From a virus: a DNA stretch of 64,000 bases. The notes beneath the pieces were generated by a model that was given only the letters and a program-made list of their open reading frames with translations, made no database searches and was not told the DNA's origin. Made by a program: the position numbers and the translations under genes. Positions 6,871 to 14,154 of this stretch are shown here, in pieces; the stretch's first letter is position 1, and every line of letters begins with the position of its first letter. Location of the stretch: IMG/VR virus record IMGVR_UViG_3300042889_001540, positions 1 to 64,000 of that record. One strand, given 5' to 3'.

Positions 6871-7998
6871 TTATTGTGTTTTTCTATTGTACCCGATTAA
6901 GTTTTTCATCTTAGCCATCTCTTCAGAAACAATTTTGTCTTTTTTGTTTTCAGTTGATTCGAGTTTGTTTAAAATACTATTAGCCTTAGCAACTGAACCT
7001 TTTTTTGAACTTAACGAACCACTTTCAGTTTTTTCACCAGCAACATCTACAGGTTGTGGCACTCTTTTATACGAACCGTTCATTTGTTCCGCCCCATATA
7101 AGTTTTCATCATAGTTCTTTTTAAATCTATCCCCAACTTTACTTTTAGTAACATTACCCAAAGCCTTACCATCTTTATCTGTTACAGCGTTTCCAGTTGT
7201 TGAGTCACCCTTAAGGTATTTATCTATCTTTTCATCATCCGGTTTAATTTCATCATAAACAAGATTTGTCATACCAGGATATGAAAACGCTTCAATATAT
7301 TCTTCAACCGCATCCGATGGATTATATTTCATAACCTTTTCATCTTTGTCAATATCATAATTACTTCGTGGGAAATCTTCAGGATTCTCATTGTAATCCG
7401 CTTTAGTCATATCTTTAAGATATTCTTTCATCTTTTTAACAACTTCCTTTGTGTGGTCATCATTTACCTTTTTATTTTGTGTTAAAACTCTATCAGTGTC
7501 TTTTAATCCTTGAGGTGTTTTTTTACTAATATTTTCTTTCTCATCAATATCCTTAACTTTCTGTTCCATTACTATTTTTTCAATCATATCTATTAACTCA
7601 TTTTCAGTTAATTTCAACGACCCTTTATTTTCTTTAACCGAATATTTTTTACCGTCAACTTCAAAAGAATCTTTACCGCTTTTCTTTGCATCTGCCAAAG
7701 CCCCTGAAAAAGCGTTTCCTTCTTCTGTTTCTTGTTCTCCCATACCGTATTTACCACCATATTTCTTACTAACTTCAGATTCCTTAGTTTTTCTAAGTTT
7801 TTTAAAATCAGCCCCTGTTATTTTACCTTTTGGTTTTGCAACATCAAGTTTCTTTTGACCACCTTTAAGACCTTCTCCCATTTCAATTTCAGTCCATTCC
7901 CCACTCATCTCTTGGGTGATTTGTTTAACTTTACTTTCAATTTCCTCATTAAGTACTTTTGAAACTAACTTATCAATATGATTTTTAAAATTATCCAT
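6871..7998 (-). CDS. Lysine-rich virion-like protein of unknown function
   Basis: 375 residues, very hydrophilic, rich in Lys, Glu, Asp and Gly. Segments of note are a start that looks like a helical anchor (HIDKLVSKVLNEEIESKVKQ), then GQKKLDVAKPKGKITGADF, a central LTENELIDMIEKIVMEQK, and a C-terminal EEMAKMKNLIGYNRKTQ. These short motifs recur, from memory, in abundant structural or head-associated proteins of large uncultured phages, but the function is not known. Low-complexity charged composition fits a scaffold or internal head protein. It ends at a strong terminator and is the last gene of the transcript that includes 8025-9324. Confidence 0.75.
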   Translation of the reverse strand: MDNFKNHIDKLVSKVLNEEIESKVKQITQEMSGEWTEIEMGEGLKGGQKKLDVAKPKGKITGADFKKLRKTKESEVSKKYGGKYGMGEQETEEGNAFSGALADAKKSGKDSFEVDGKKYSVKENKGSLKLTENELIDMIEKIVMEQKVKDIDEKENISKKTPQGLKDTDRVLTQNKKVNDDHTKEVVKKMKEYLKDMTKADYNENPEDFPRSNYDIDKDEKVMKYNPSDAVEEYIEAFSYPGMTNLVYDEIKPDDEKIDKYLKGDSTTGNAVTDKDGKALGNVTKSKVGDRFKKNYDENLYGAEQMNGSYKRVPQPVDVAGEKTESGSLSSKKGSVAKANSILNKLESTENKKDKIVSEEMAKMKNLIGYNRKTQ

Positions 7999-8024
7999 TC
8001 GTGTATTTTATTTAATAAATATCT

Positions 8025-9086
8025 TTATTTGTGTCTTTTATTAACTTTTTCGTATTCGTGTTCCAAAATAGTTATAATAATGTTTTCATTAACCCCCATT
8101 TTACTTGCAACTTGTTTGATAGCCTCTTTAACTGATTCATTTTTAGTTATTTTAAGTGCGTTGATATCCCCTTGGTTACAATATGGGAACTTAGTACACT
8201 TTTTCTTAACTTTAACAAAACCCCCACCAGGTATTTGAGTCTTTCTACTTGGTCCCCAATCTTTTTTCTTAGTCGATTTTGCCCACATAGCGGGACTCTC
8301 ATAACCACCACTTGAACCTGAACCTGTCGCTTCTGTTGCTTCGACCTTTTCAATTTGTTCTTTAACATTGATTGACTCATCATAATGAGTCATGGTTGGT
8401 TTGTTACCTTTACCAATTTTTGGGTTTTTTCTCTCCGCTCTTCTTTTTTGTTGAGTCATTTTTTCTTTCTCATCTTTATCATAGGATGATACGACTTTTG
8501 GAGTATCTTTGGATACTTTTTTAGATGGTCTACATTTAGGGTATGACTTACCGTCAGCATCTTTTCTCCCACAAGGAGGATGTTTACCATCAACTTTTTT
8601 ACTAACATCAACCCATTTTTCTTTAAACCATCGCCCAAGGTCCTCAGTAACTCCTTTTTTCTCAGAATTACTTTTCTTAATATATTCATCAGAAAACCCA
8701 ATAGGGCTTATACGTCCATTTGGAGATTCCTTTGTTTCAACTTTATCTAAATTAGGTTCTTCCCCAGAAAACATTGGAGCTGAATAAGCCCCTGATGAGC
8801 CTGAGCCAGTAGCTTCATTAGGTTCCCCTTTAGATTTAGCCCTTTCTTTTTTTTGTTCTTGGTCAACCTTAGTACCTTTCATGAGTTGTTTTCTTAATAA
8901 AGGTATCATATCTTGAATGTCTAAATATTTTGTTTCTTTTTCTCCTTCATCGTCATTCTCTTTGAATGATTGTTTGTATTTTGTTATATCTTTCATTGTA
9001 TCACTATTTAATGACATCCCCGGACTGGTATAGGCCTTTTCCAAACTTTTTTTAAATAAATTAGCTGATGAATCCATGTTACGCAT
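8025..9086 (-). CDS. DUF5872-like protein with duplicated Gly/Ser motif
   Basis: 353 residues, basic and hydrophilic. The centre (about 145-195) carries LGRWFKEKWVDVSKK followed by PPCGRKDADGKSYPKCRPSK, the conserved Trp/Cys pattern I associate with DUF5872, a family seen in phages and large DNA viruses. Two copies of a short motif flank it: EATGSGSSGAYSAPMF (about 91-106) and EATGSGSSGGYESPAMW (about 250-267). The duplicated motif suggests two equivalent docking or cleavage sites. Function unknown; probably virion-associated from its neighbours. It overlaps the gene at 9079-9324 by 8 bases. Confidence 0.75.
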   Translation of the reverse strand: MRNMDSSANLFKKSLEKAYTSPGMSLNSDTMKDITKYKQSFKENDDEGEKETKYLDIQDMIPLLRKQLMKGTKVDQEQKKERAKSKGEPNEATGSGSSGAYSAPMFSGEEPNLDKVETKESPNGRISPIGFSDEYIKKSNSEKKGVTEDLGRWFKEKWVDVSKKVDGKHPPCGRKDADGKSYPKCRPSKKVSKDTPKVVSSYDKDEKEKMTQQKRRAERKNPKIGKGNKPTMTHYDESINVKEQIEKVEATEATGSGSSGGYESPAMWAKSTKKKDWGPSRKTQIPGGGFVKVKKKCTKFPYCNQGDINALKITKNESVKEAIKQVASKMGVNENIIITILEHEYEKVNKRHK

Positions 9087-9324
9087 TTTTTAATCTTGGT
9101 TCCCAATAACTTCTATTCATCCACATAAATTGATAGAACTCACGGAACATTCTTAATGTGATGTCTTTAACATCACCTTCGAGCTTTCCTCGTTTTATTT
9201 CTCGACCAATTCTATCCAACAATTTGTCCTCAAATTGTTTTAAAGTACTATTACCCATAAAGTCTCTAATTTCTTTACGAATCATTGTCTCAATTTCTTT
9301 CTTATCCGTGGTTGTTAACGCCAT
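9079..9324 (-). CDS. Small conserved phage protein of unknown function
   Basis: 81 residues, mainly helical and charged: MALTTTDKKEIETMIRKEI, a central GREIKRGKLEGDVKDITLRM and an aromatic C-terminus FREFYQFMWMNRSYWEPRLK. The aromatic tail is striking and looks conserved in my memory of T4-like phage small proteins, though its role is unknown. It starts 2 bases after the stop of the spanin-like gene and overlaps the following gene by 8 bases, so all belong to one operon. Confidence 0.75.
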   Translation of the reverse strand: MALTTTDKKEIETMIRKEIRDFMGNSTLKQFEDKLLDRIGREIKRGKLEGDVKDITLRMFREFYQFMWMNRSYWEPRLKNA

Positions 9325-9326
9325 AA

Positions 9327-9731
9327 TTATTTAACTATTATTAGATATGTTGTTGTTATAACTCCAAGAAAAGTCCCAACTTTCCATAAGAAAGTTTTAT
9401 TTCTCTGGCCTTTAAGTTCTTTATGTAAACTATTTGTTAATTCTTCAGACACTTTTAATTGTTCGTCTTTTTTACCTAACATAAAATTATTATTCTTATC
9501 TTTCTCTTCAAGAAAAACAATATGAGAATCTTTTTCTTTTTCTCTTTCTTCCGTTTTGATTAATTTTTTTTGAGTTTCTTTCAACTCCAACTGACATCCA
9601 TCACCTTTAATAATATCTTTTATTGCTAATTTAGCAACCGGAACTTTTAACCTAACCTTAGTCGTATCTGTTTGTGAAAAACTGCTCAAGCTCGTTAGTA
9701 GTAAGAGTGTCAACACTATTAACTTTTTCAT
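9327..9731 (-). CDS. Exported coiled-coil protein, spanin-like partner
   Basis: 134 residues. An N-terminal signal peptide (MKKLIVLTLLLLTSLSSFSQ, cleavage probably after Ser-Gln region) is followed by a short basic strand region, a long charged coiled coil (about 50-105) and a C-terminal hydrophobic segment (about 112-132). This architecture, downstream of an amidase and overlapping another coiled-coil membrane protein by 74 bases, resembles a spanin pair that fuses inner and outer membranes at lysis. There is no lipobox cysteine as in a classic o-spanin, so the assignment is inference. Its first 25 codons lie within the upstream gene in another frame. Confidence 0.7.
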   Translation of the reverse strand: MKKLIVLTLLLLTSLSSFSQTDTTKVRLKVPVAKLAIKDIIKGDGCQLELKETQKKLIKTEEREKEKDSHIVFLEEKDKNNNFMLGKKDEQLKVSEELTNSLHKELKGQRNKTFLWKVGTFLGVITTTYLIIVK

Positions 9732-10005
9732 TCGTTTGTTTTTTAATTATTGTTATGTTATTATCTATTTGGTGAATTTCTTTTGTAATTTTAAACACGT
9801 TACCTTTTACCGAATCAATTTTAATATCAATTCCTTTATTAACCGCCTTAGCAGAATCAACATCCTTTTGGATTGATTCAATCTGTTTTTTGTATAATTT
9901 AACATCTGTTTTAACACCATTAGTTGTCAAAATATTCCATCCCGCCAACACAATAACGATAATTAATAATATATTTTGCTTGTTATTACTTACAATATCT
10001 TTCAT
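9658..10005 (-). CDS. Membrane-anchored coiled-coil protein, i-spanin-like
   Basis: 115 residues with a single N-terminal membrane anchor (about 10-28, NILLIIVIVLAGWNILT) and a long periplasmic helical region rich in Lys, Asp and Ile, the layout of an i-spanin such as lambda Rz. The downstream exported gene starts inside its 3' end in a different frame, as in Rz/Rz1-type nested pairs. The adjacent amidase and multi-span membrane protein make a lysis role plausible. No sequence motif proves it. Confidence 0.7.
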   Translation of the reverse strand: MKDIVSNNKQNILLIIVIVLAGWNILTTNGVKTDVKLYKKQIESIQKDVDSAKAVNKGIDIKIDSVKGNVFKITKEIHQIDNNITIIKKQTNEKVNSVDTLTTNELEQFFTNRYD

Positions 10006-10580
10006 TATTCAGGTGATTCTGATGTTTTCTTTCTATTAGACAAAACTCTACCCCATTTAGATTTGAATTTTTGGTAATATTGTTGAAGTTTATTAATTGT
10101 ATCTATGAAGTCTTTATCTAATTTAATCATTTGACCATTAATATACACCCCACTATCTTCACCAATTGTAAAAATAAAGTCAATATCTTCATCAATTAAT
10201 TTACCGGACCATTCAACATTAATAGGATAAACATTCAAAGTATTAAAATCTACAAGTCCGGATACTTCATCAAGAAATTCATCCATAGTTTCTTGAAATG
10301 CCAATTTCTCATCAGTAGTTATATCTAATTCACTTCGGTCTTTTCCGTGAAGAGCCAATATCCCTCCTGATATTCTATATTTCTGTTGTTTATCTCTTGG
10401 TGACGATATTTCATCACCTATTTCAACTCCATTGTCTGCAGTTTCATATTCTTGGTCTTGTTGAAGACGTGATTCCACATCTTTCGCAACATTTATTTGT
10501 CCGCCCTGTTCTATAATCATTCTTGATTTTTGTAACAGAGATTTCATTTCATCGTATCTTTCGTTAATTAAATTGCTCAT
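10005..10580 (-). CDS. Protein of unknown function, probably virion-related
   Basis: 191 residues. N-terminal helix (INERYDEMKSLLQKSRMIIE), a polar linker with NVAKDVESRLQQDQEYETAD, then a strand-rich domain (LNVYPINVEWSGKLIDEDID, FIFTIGEDSGVYINGQM) and a basic C-terminal helix. It shares one base with the gene downstream and 17 bases with the amidase gene upstream. Its place between endolysin and spanin-like genes is odd for a structural protein, so a lysis-related or regulatory role cannot be excluded. Family not recognised with certainty. Confidence 0.65.
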   Translation of the reverse strand: MSNLINERYDEMKSLLQKSRMIIEQGGQINVAKDVESRLQQDQEYETADNGVEIGDEISSPRDKQQKYRISGGILALHGKDRSELDITTDEKLAFQETMDEFLDEVSGLVDFNTLNVYPINVEWSGKLIDEDIDFIFTIGEDSGVYINGQMIKLDKDFIDTINKLQQYYQKFKSKWGRVLSNRKKTSESPE

Positions 10581-11169
10581 TTTCTAAATGTTTTATAAAG
10601 GTTTCAAAATTGAATGATGGATTTAAATCCGTATAGGTTGAGTCATAATTACTCTTACTTACGATTCCCTCGTAGTTAGACACCCCTTCGAACCGGGTAT
10701 TGTGACCAACACATCTTTTTTCAATGTTAAGGGATTCTGACAAATGTTTACATAACTCAGCAGTCATTTCTATCTGAATCGGTGTATATGGTTGCCAAAA
10801 AAAGAAATCTCTCCATTTTTTTTCAAACGCTTTCTCATTATAAATACTTCCTTTCCAGTTAATATAATAGTTTGTTAATGGTTTCTTTTCTAACCAACCT
10901 AAATTTTCCAAACAGATAATAATTGAGTTCTTATTAATTTGTTCATTATTGGTATAGTTTGAATAGGTATTGTCGGGTAATAGTTGTAGTATCTCACCCT
11001 TTCTAGTTAAAACATAATTCGGTATTTTATCATAATGACCATTATACCTATGTTTAAGGGAGGTTAAATATTCTTGAACCTCCCTCGTAGTATGACACAG
11101 GATTATTTGTTTTTTCCTTTTTTGTTTACCTTTTGGTATAAAATTTCCAAATTGGATTATGTTAGGCAT
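10564..11169 (-). CDS. N-acetylmuramoyl-L-alanine amidase (endolysin)
   Basis: A 201-residue zinc amidase of the Amidase_2/PGRP fold, which cuts the bond between N-acetylmuramate and L-alanine in peptidoglycan to release progeny. Likely zinc ligands are H26 (IILCHTT), H156 (CVGHNTRF) and D181 (TDLNPSF), the His-His-Asp pattern of AmiD-type enzymes and unlike the His-His-Cys of T7 lysozyme. Supporting elements are NYVLTRKGEILQLLPDN and SIIICLENLGWL. It has no signal peptide or binding domain, so it needs a holin; the multi-span membrane protein directly upstream is a candidate. Overlaps of 8 and 17 bases with neighbours indicate a lysis operon. Confidence 0.85.
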   Translation of the reverse strand: MPNIIQFGNFIPKGKQKRKKQIILCHTTREVQEYLTSLKHRYNGHYDKIPNYVLTRKGEILQLLPDNTYSNYTNNEQINKNSIIICLENLGWLEKKPLTNYYINWKGSIYNEKAFEKKWRDFFFWQPYTPIQIEMTAELCKHLSESLNIEKRCVGHNTRFEGVSNYEGIVSKSNYDSTYTDLNPSFNFETFIKHLENEQFN

Positions 11170-11905
11170 CCCTTCTTAAATAACTTAATCTTTTAATTTC
11201 ATTAGTTGGAATCTCCCCTACTTCAAAAAGAGACGAATTATCAGAATCATTATTCCCAATTGGTCCTTCTTCAAGAACTCCAAATTTTTGTTCATTTAAT
11301 TTTATTAACTCAATTTCCAATTTCTCCAATTCTTCTATGGTTGGAGTATATTTTTCTTTATCAAACTCAGCCTCTTGTTTACCAATGACAGTACTTAACT
11401 CCTCAATATTAATTTCTTTTGGGGGGTGAACTTCTTTTTTTTTATCTTCTTCTTCAAATTTTACTAACATATGTAAAAAAGACAATGAGATTATTGGGAG
11501 CATTCCCCCGGAAAATAATGATAAGAATCTTTTATGACCAAGAGGGTCTCCTGATTCAACACCCAAGAAACTTACAATAGGGTCAACTAAATCCATCCAA
11601 TCTTTAAAAGATTGAGAGTCAACATTAATATATTGATAAGCGAAGAAAATATTACCAATAAATTGAATTAAGGTCACAATTCCAAATGGGAAATAAACTT
11701 TTTTACCCATCTGTGCAGATATTGCTGCAAGAGCGGACAACGCAGCAATCTCAATACCAACAGATAAATAAATTGCCCAACTAAAAGGGTTCGATAAACC
11801 ATACCACGAAGTAACATGTGATATTGAAACGAATGCGACTGTTAGTATCGGTACTAAGAACGCAACATAAATTATCGATTTAAAATTTTTTTGAAACCAA
11901 TTCAT
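11162..11905 (-). CDS. Four-span membrane protein, holin candidate
   Basis: 247 residues. Four hydrophobic segments are visible: about 11-31, 42-64, 70-95 and 130-150. After the last comes a 95-residue cytoplasmic-like tail rich in Glu and Lys (IEELEKLEIELIKLNEQKFG). It overlaps the amidase gene by 8 bases and the upstream gene by 1 base (TAATG). Holins are usually shorter, but the position next to the endolysin makes a pore-forming or lysis-timing role the simplest reading. It could equally be an unrelated inner-membrane protein. Family not recognised. Confidence 0.65.
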   Translation of the reverse strand: MNWFQKNFKSIIYVAFLVPILTVAFVSISHVTSWYGLSNPFSWAIYLSVGIEIAALSALAAISAQMGKKVYFPFGIVTLIQFIGNIFFAYQYINVDSQSFKDWMDLVDPIVSFLGVESGDPLGHKRFLSLFSGGMLPIISLSFLHMLVKFEEEDKKKEVHPPKEINIEELSTVIGKQEAEFDKEKYTPTIEELEKLEIELIKLNEQKFGVLEEGPIGNNDSDNSSLFEVGEIPTNEIKRLSYLRRDA

Positions 11906-12189
11906 TATTTGTTTGTTTTTAGTTTTTTTATCTCTTCCTCGATTTGAGTTTGTCTTTGAACGTCCAGCAGTTTTCGGTCAGTTGCTTGAATCATTCTCTT
12001 TTCAGCTTCTAATCCCATAAGTTTTAATTCAATGTTTAATTCTTTTTTAGTGTAAGTAGAATCATTAATAGTTTCAACTTCTTTTCTTAGTTTAGATAAT
12101 TCTCTTGAGTCTCCACATCCTTTAAAGAAGGTTAGAAGTGTAATTACTAACACAATAACAATGAAGTTTTTTTGAATGAAATTTTTCAT
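11905..12189 (-). CDS. Membrane-anchored coiled-coil protein near lysis genes
   Basis: 94 residues: an N-terminal anchor (about 8-23, NFIVIVLVITLLTFFKGC) followed by a charged coiled coil to the end. A cysteine sits right after the hydrophobic stretch, but the preceding residues are a poor lipobox, so lipoprotein status is uncertain. Its shape is that of a third spanin-like or Rz-like protein in this cluster. It is the first gene of the run 9079-12189 and follows the sigma-factor terminator by about 30 bases. No promoter of the host type was seen upstream. Confidence 0.6.
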   Translation of the reverse strand: MKNFIQKNFIVIVLVITLLTFFKGCGDSRELSKLRKEVETINDSTYTKKELNIELKLMGLEAEKRMIQATDRKLLDVQRQTQIEEEIKKLKTNK

Positions 12190-12218
12190 AAGTATGTTTT
12201 TTTTTATTTATCTTTAAA

Positions 12219-12250
12219 TATAAAAGGTGTATCATATAAATACACCCTTT
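12219..12250 (-). terminator. Probable intrinsic terminator after the sigma-factor gene
   Basis: On the minus strand AAAGGGTGTAT and ATACACCTTT pair around a 7-base loop (12223-12250) with one bulged base, followed by TTTTATAT. It lies directly downstream of the sigma-factor stop at 12259 and separates that gene from the lysis cluster. Confidence 0.65.
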
Positions 12251-12258
12251 AATTTATT

Positions 12259-13056
12259 TTATAAGTATTCAAATAAGTCCGCAGTCTCATTCCTTAATTT
12301 TCTAAGGGATTTCTCTTTTATCTGTCGTACCCTCTCTTTTGTTAAATTAAAATCATTACCAATATCCTCTAATGTTCTTGTCGAACCCGATAACCCGAAA
12401 TAATCTTGTATGATTGTCTTCTCTCTATCGTCTAATACATCCAACATATTCAATAATTTATCCTTTAAAGTGTCCTCTGTTGATAGACCCGCATCCGGAG
12501 CCTCAGCATTTGGATTATTCAAGATATCAACCAAAGTATCACCTTCCTCATTTAGTGGGTTATCCAAATTAATGGTATAAGGTAAATTCGCAAATTTATC
12601 AGGTAATTCCATTCCACCTCTCTCTAACTCTTTTTTCGCTTTATGTAACTCTTGAACCACATTAACCGGGAGACGAATGGTACGGGCATTTTCATTTAAC
12701 GATTGTAATATCGATTGTCTCACCCACCAAACAGCGTAAGAGATAAACCTTAATTTTTTAGACCAATCAAAATTTTCAATTGCCTTCATAAGACCAAGAT
12801 TCCCTTCCGCAATTAAATCCGGAAAATCTAATCCTTGGTTTTGATACTGTTTTGCAACGGTAATAACAAATCTCAAATTACCCTCCAATAACTCCTTATG
12901 GATTTTTTTTATTTCACTTTCCGTGATATTATCCGATAGTATTCTTTCGGATAAGTGTCGTTCTCTTTCAGGTGTCATAACCTTTATCTTACGGATATCC
13001 TTAAGATAATGACTAATTTCTTCCTGATTGATTGGCATCCCTGCTTTTTCCTTCAT
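12259..13056 (-). CDS. RpoD-like sigma-70 family sigma factor
   Basis: 265 residues with sigma regions 1.2/2, 3 and 4 and no region 1.1, the same plan as the short primary sigma factor of Bacteroidota. Region 2 shows LRFVITVAKQYQNQG, DLIAEGNLGLMKAIENFD and the promoter-melting FISYAVWWVRQSILQSL; region 3 begins ARTIRLPVNV; region 4 (about 205-260) has LEDIGNDFNLTKERVRQIKE for -35 recognition and flap binding. T4 gp55 is much shorter, so this is a nearly complete, host-derived type. It likely redirects host RNA polymerase to phage (probably late) promoters. It follows the acidic-protein gene by 3 bases and would share its promoter at 13618-13650. Confidence 0.93.
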   Translation of the reverse strand: MKEKAGMPINQEEISHYLKDIRKIKVMTPERERHLSERILSDNITESEIKKIHKELLEGNLRFVITVAKQYQNQGLDFPDLIAEGNLGLMKAIENFDWSKKLRFISYAVWWVRQSILQSLNENARTIRLPVNVVQELHKAKKELERGGMELPDKFANLPYTINLDNPLNEEGDTLVDILNNPNAEAPDAGLSTEDTLKDKLLNMLDVLDDREKTIIQDYFGLSGSTRTLEDIGNDFNLTKERVRQIKEKSLRKLRNETADLFEYL

Positions 13057-13059
13057 AAT

Positions 13060-13593
13060 TTAGTTTTGACTATAAGTTTCTAATATATTTTTTTCTTTTG
13101 AACTCAAGGAATCAATTCCCTCCGAGTATAACTTGTCTAATATTTGGTCTAAGGTAGGGTTGGGGTCAGTGGTTTTATTTTTGAAGATTAATGACATAAT
13201 ATCAGCAGCATCGTCTTCATCATCGTCTTCATCATCAAAAGAAAAATCTAAATTTTTCTTTATTCGTTCCATATCTAATTTCATTGTTACGTTTTCACCG
13301 ACATTTTCTAAATCAAAAAGATGGTCTTTAATGTCATCAGGTAAAGATATTGAAAAATCATCAACAACTTCAGTTAAAATAAATATTTCAACAAGACCAT
13401 GTAGAATTCCCTTAATGTATTCAAATATTTCGTCTTTTGGTGTTTCAGTTCCAAACGAAAATATAATTTGGTTTCTTGTATAATGAAACTTTAAATTCGG
13501 TGAGTCAACAATTGGACTAATCGATAAGGCAATTTCTTTACACATCTCTTCAGACGCAAAATTATCGGTGACAGATAATAAGTAGTAATTCAT
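13060..13593 (-). CDS. Acidic protein upstream of sigma factor
   Basis: 177 residues from the ATG at 13591-13593 (MNYYLLSVTDNFASEEM). A longer frame would need a TTG at 13620 that coincides with the -7 box of a promoter, so the ATG is preferred. The N-terminal 110 residues look globular; then comes a very acidic stretch (FSFDDEDDDEDDAADIM, about 117-133) and a helical C-terminus LDQILDKLYSEGIDSLSSKE, a motif resembling the end of Bacteroidota DUF6576-type proteins. It is co-transcribed with the sigma gene 3 bases away. A role as a transcription partner, like T4 gp33, is a guess from position only. Confidence 0.7.
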   Translation of the reverse strand: MNYYLLSVTDNFASEEMCKEIALSISPIVDSPNLKFHYTRNQIIFSFGTETPKDEIFEYIKGILHGLVEIFILTEVVDDFSISLPDDIKDHLFDLENVGENVTMKLDMERIKKNLDFSFDDEDDDEDDAADIMSLIFKNKTTDPNPTLDQILDKLYSEGIDSLSSKEKNILETYSQN

Positions 13594-13617
13594 ATTTATT
13601 GTATTAATTTTATTTGA

Positions 13618-13650
13618 CAAAGGTAATTAAACTCTTTTGGAATACCCAAC
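13618..13650 (-). promoter_or_regulatory. Promoter candidate for the acidic-protein/sigma operon
   Basis: Minus strand: GTTG (13647-13650), 21 bases, TACCTTTG (13618-13625). The -7 box fits TAnnTTTG fully; the -33 box has three of four bases. The transcript would start near 13614, about 20 bases before the ATG at 13593. This supports host-polymerase reading of the sigma gene. Confidence 0.5.
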
Positions 13651-14154
13651 AATTTGGTAAAAATCTTTCTTTCCTTCACAGTATTCTTTTACTAATGTTA
13701 GTAATCCTCTGAACATAAATGCTCCCGTTGTTTGTTTTTCACATATTGAAAATAATTCAATGAAAGCCGTTAGTGTTGAAACGCTATAATACCCATGTTG
13801 ATTCAATACGTTATACTTATCATTAGCAACCGTATGATGTCTCAAAACATACTCATCCCTCTCTTGAACAGAACTCACAGGTACGGTATTATCGTACAAC
13901 TCAATCAAATCATTAACATAATTTAAAACAATCGTCTTATTATATTCACACTTAACAAGTAAATCGACAATCCAATGAGTGTGGGATGGAGTTCTTAATC
14001 TCTTACCCTCCTCCTTGTATTTTACAATAAAATCAAGGTCCGGGTTCTCACCTCTAACACCTTGATAAATTGCAATTGTTGTTTTATCATCAGTTTGCCA
14101 GTAAAGGAGGGGAGTATGTGACTCCCCTTTTCTATTATATGTTAGTTGTTTCAT
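13627..14154 (-). CDS. Protein of unknown function next to the methylase-nuclease gene
   Basis: 175 residues from ATG 14152-14154. It is soluble with several aromatic and His residues (RTPSHTHWIVDLLVKCEYN, EYVLRHHTVANDKYNVLNQH) and a hydrophobic C-terminal half (TLTAFIELFSICEKQT). It overlaps the stop of the type IIG-like gene by 4 bases (ATGA), indicating translational coupling, and ends just before the promoter of the sigma operon. It may assist or control its upstream partner, but no domain is recognised. Confidence 0.7.
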   Translation of the reverse strand: MKQLTYNRKGESHTPLLYWQTDDKTTIAIYQGVRGENPDLDFIVKYKEEGKRLRTPSHTHWIVDLLVKCEYNKTIVLNYVNDLIELYDNTVPVSSVQERDEYVLRHHTVANDKYNVLNQHGYYSVSTLTAFIELFSICEKQTTGAFMFRGLLTLVKEYCEGKKDFYQIVGYSKRV

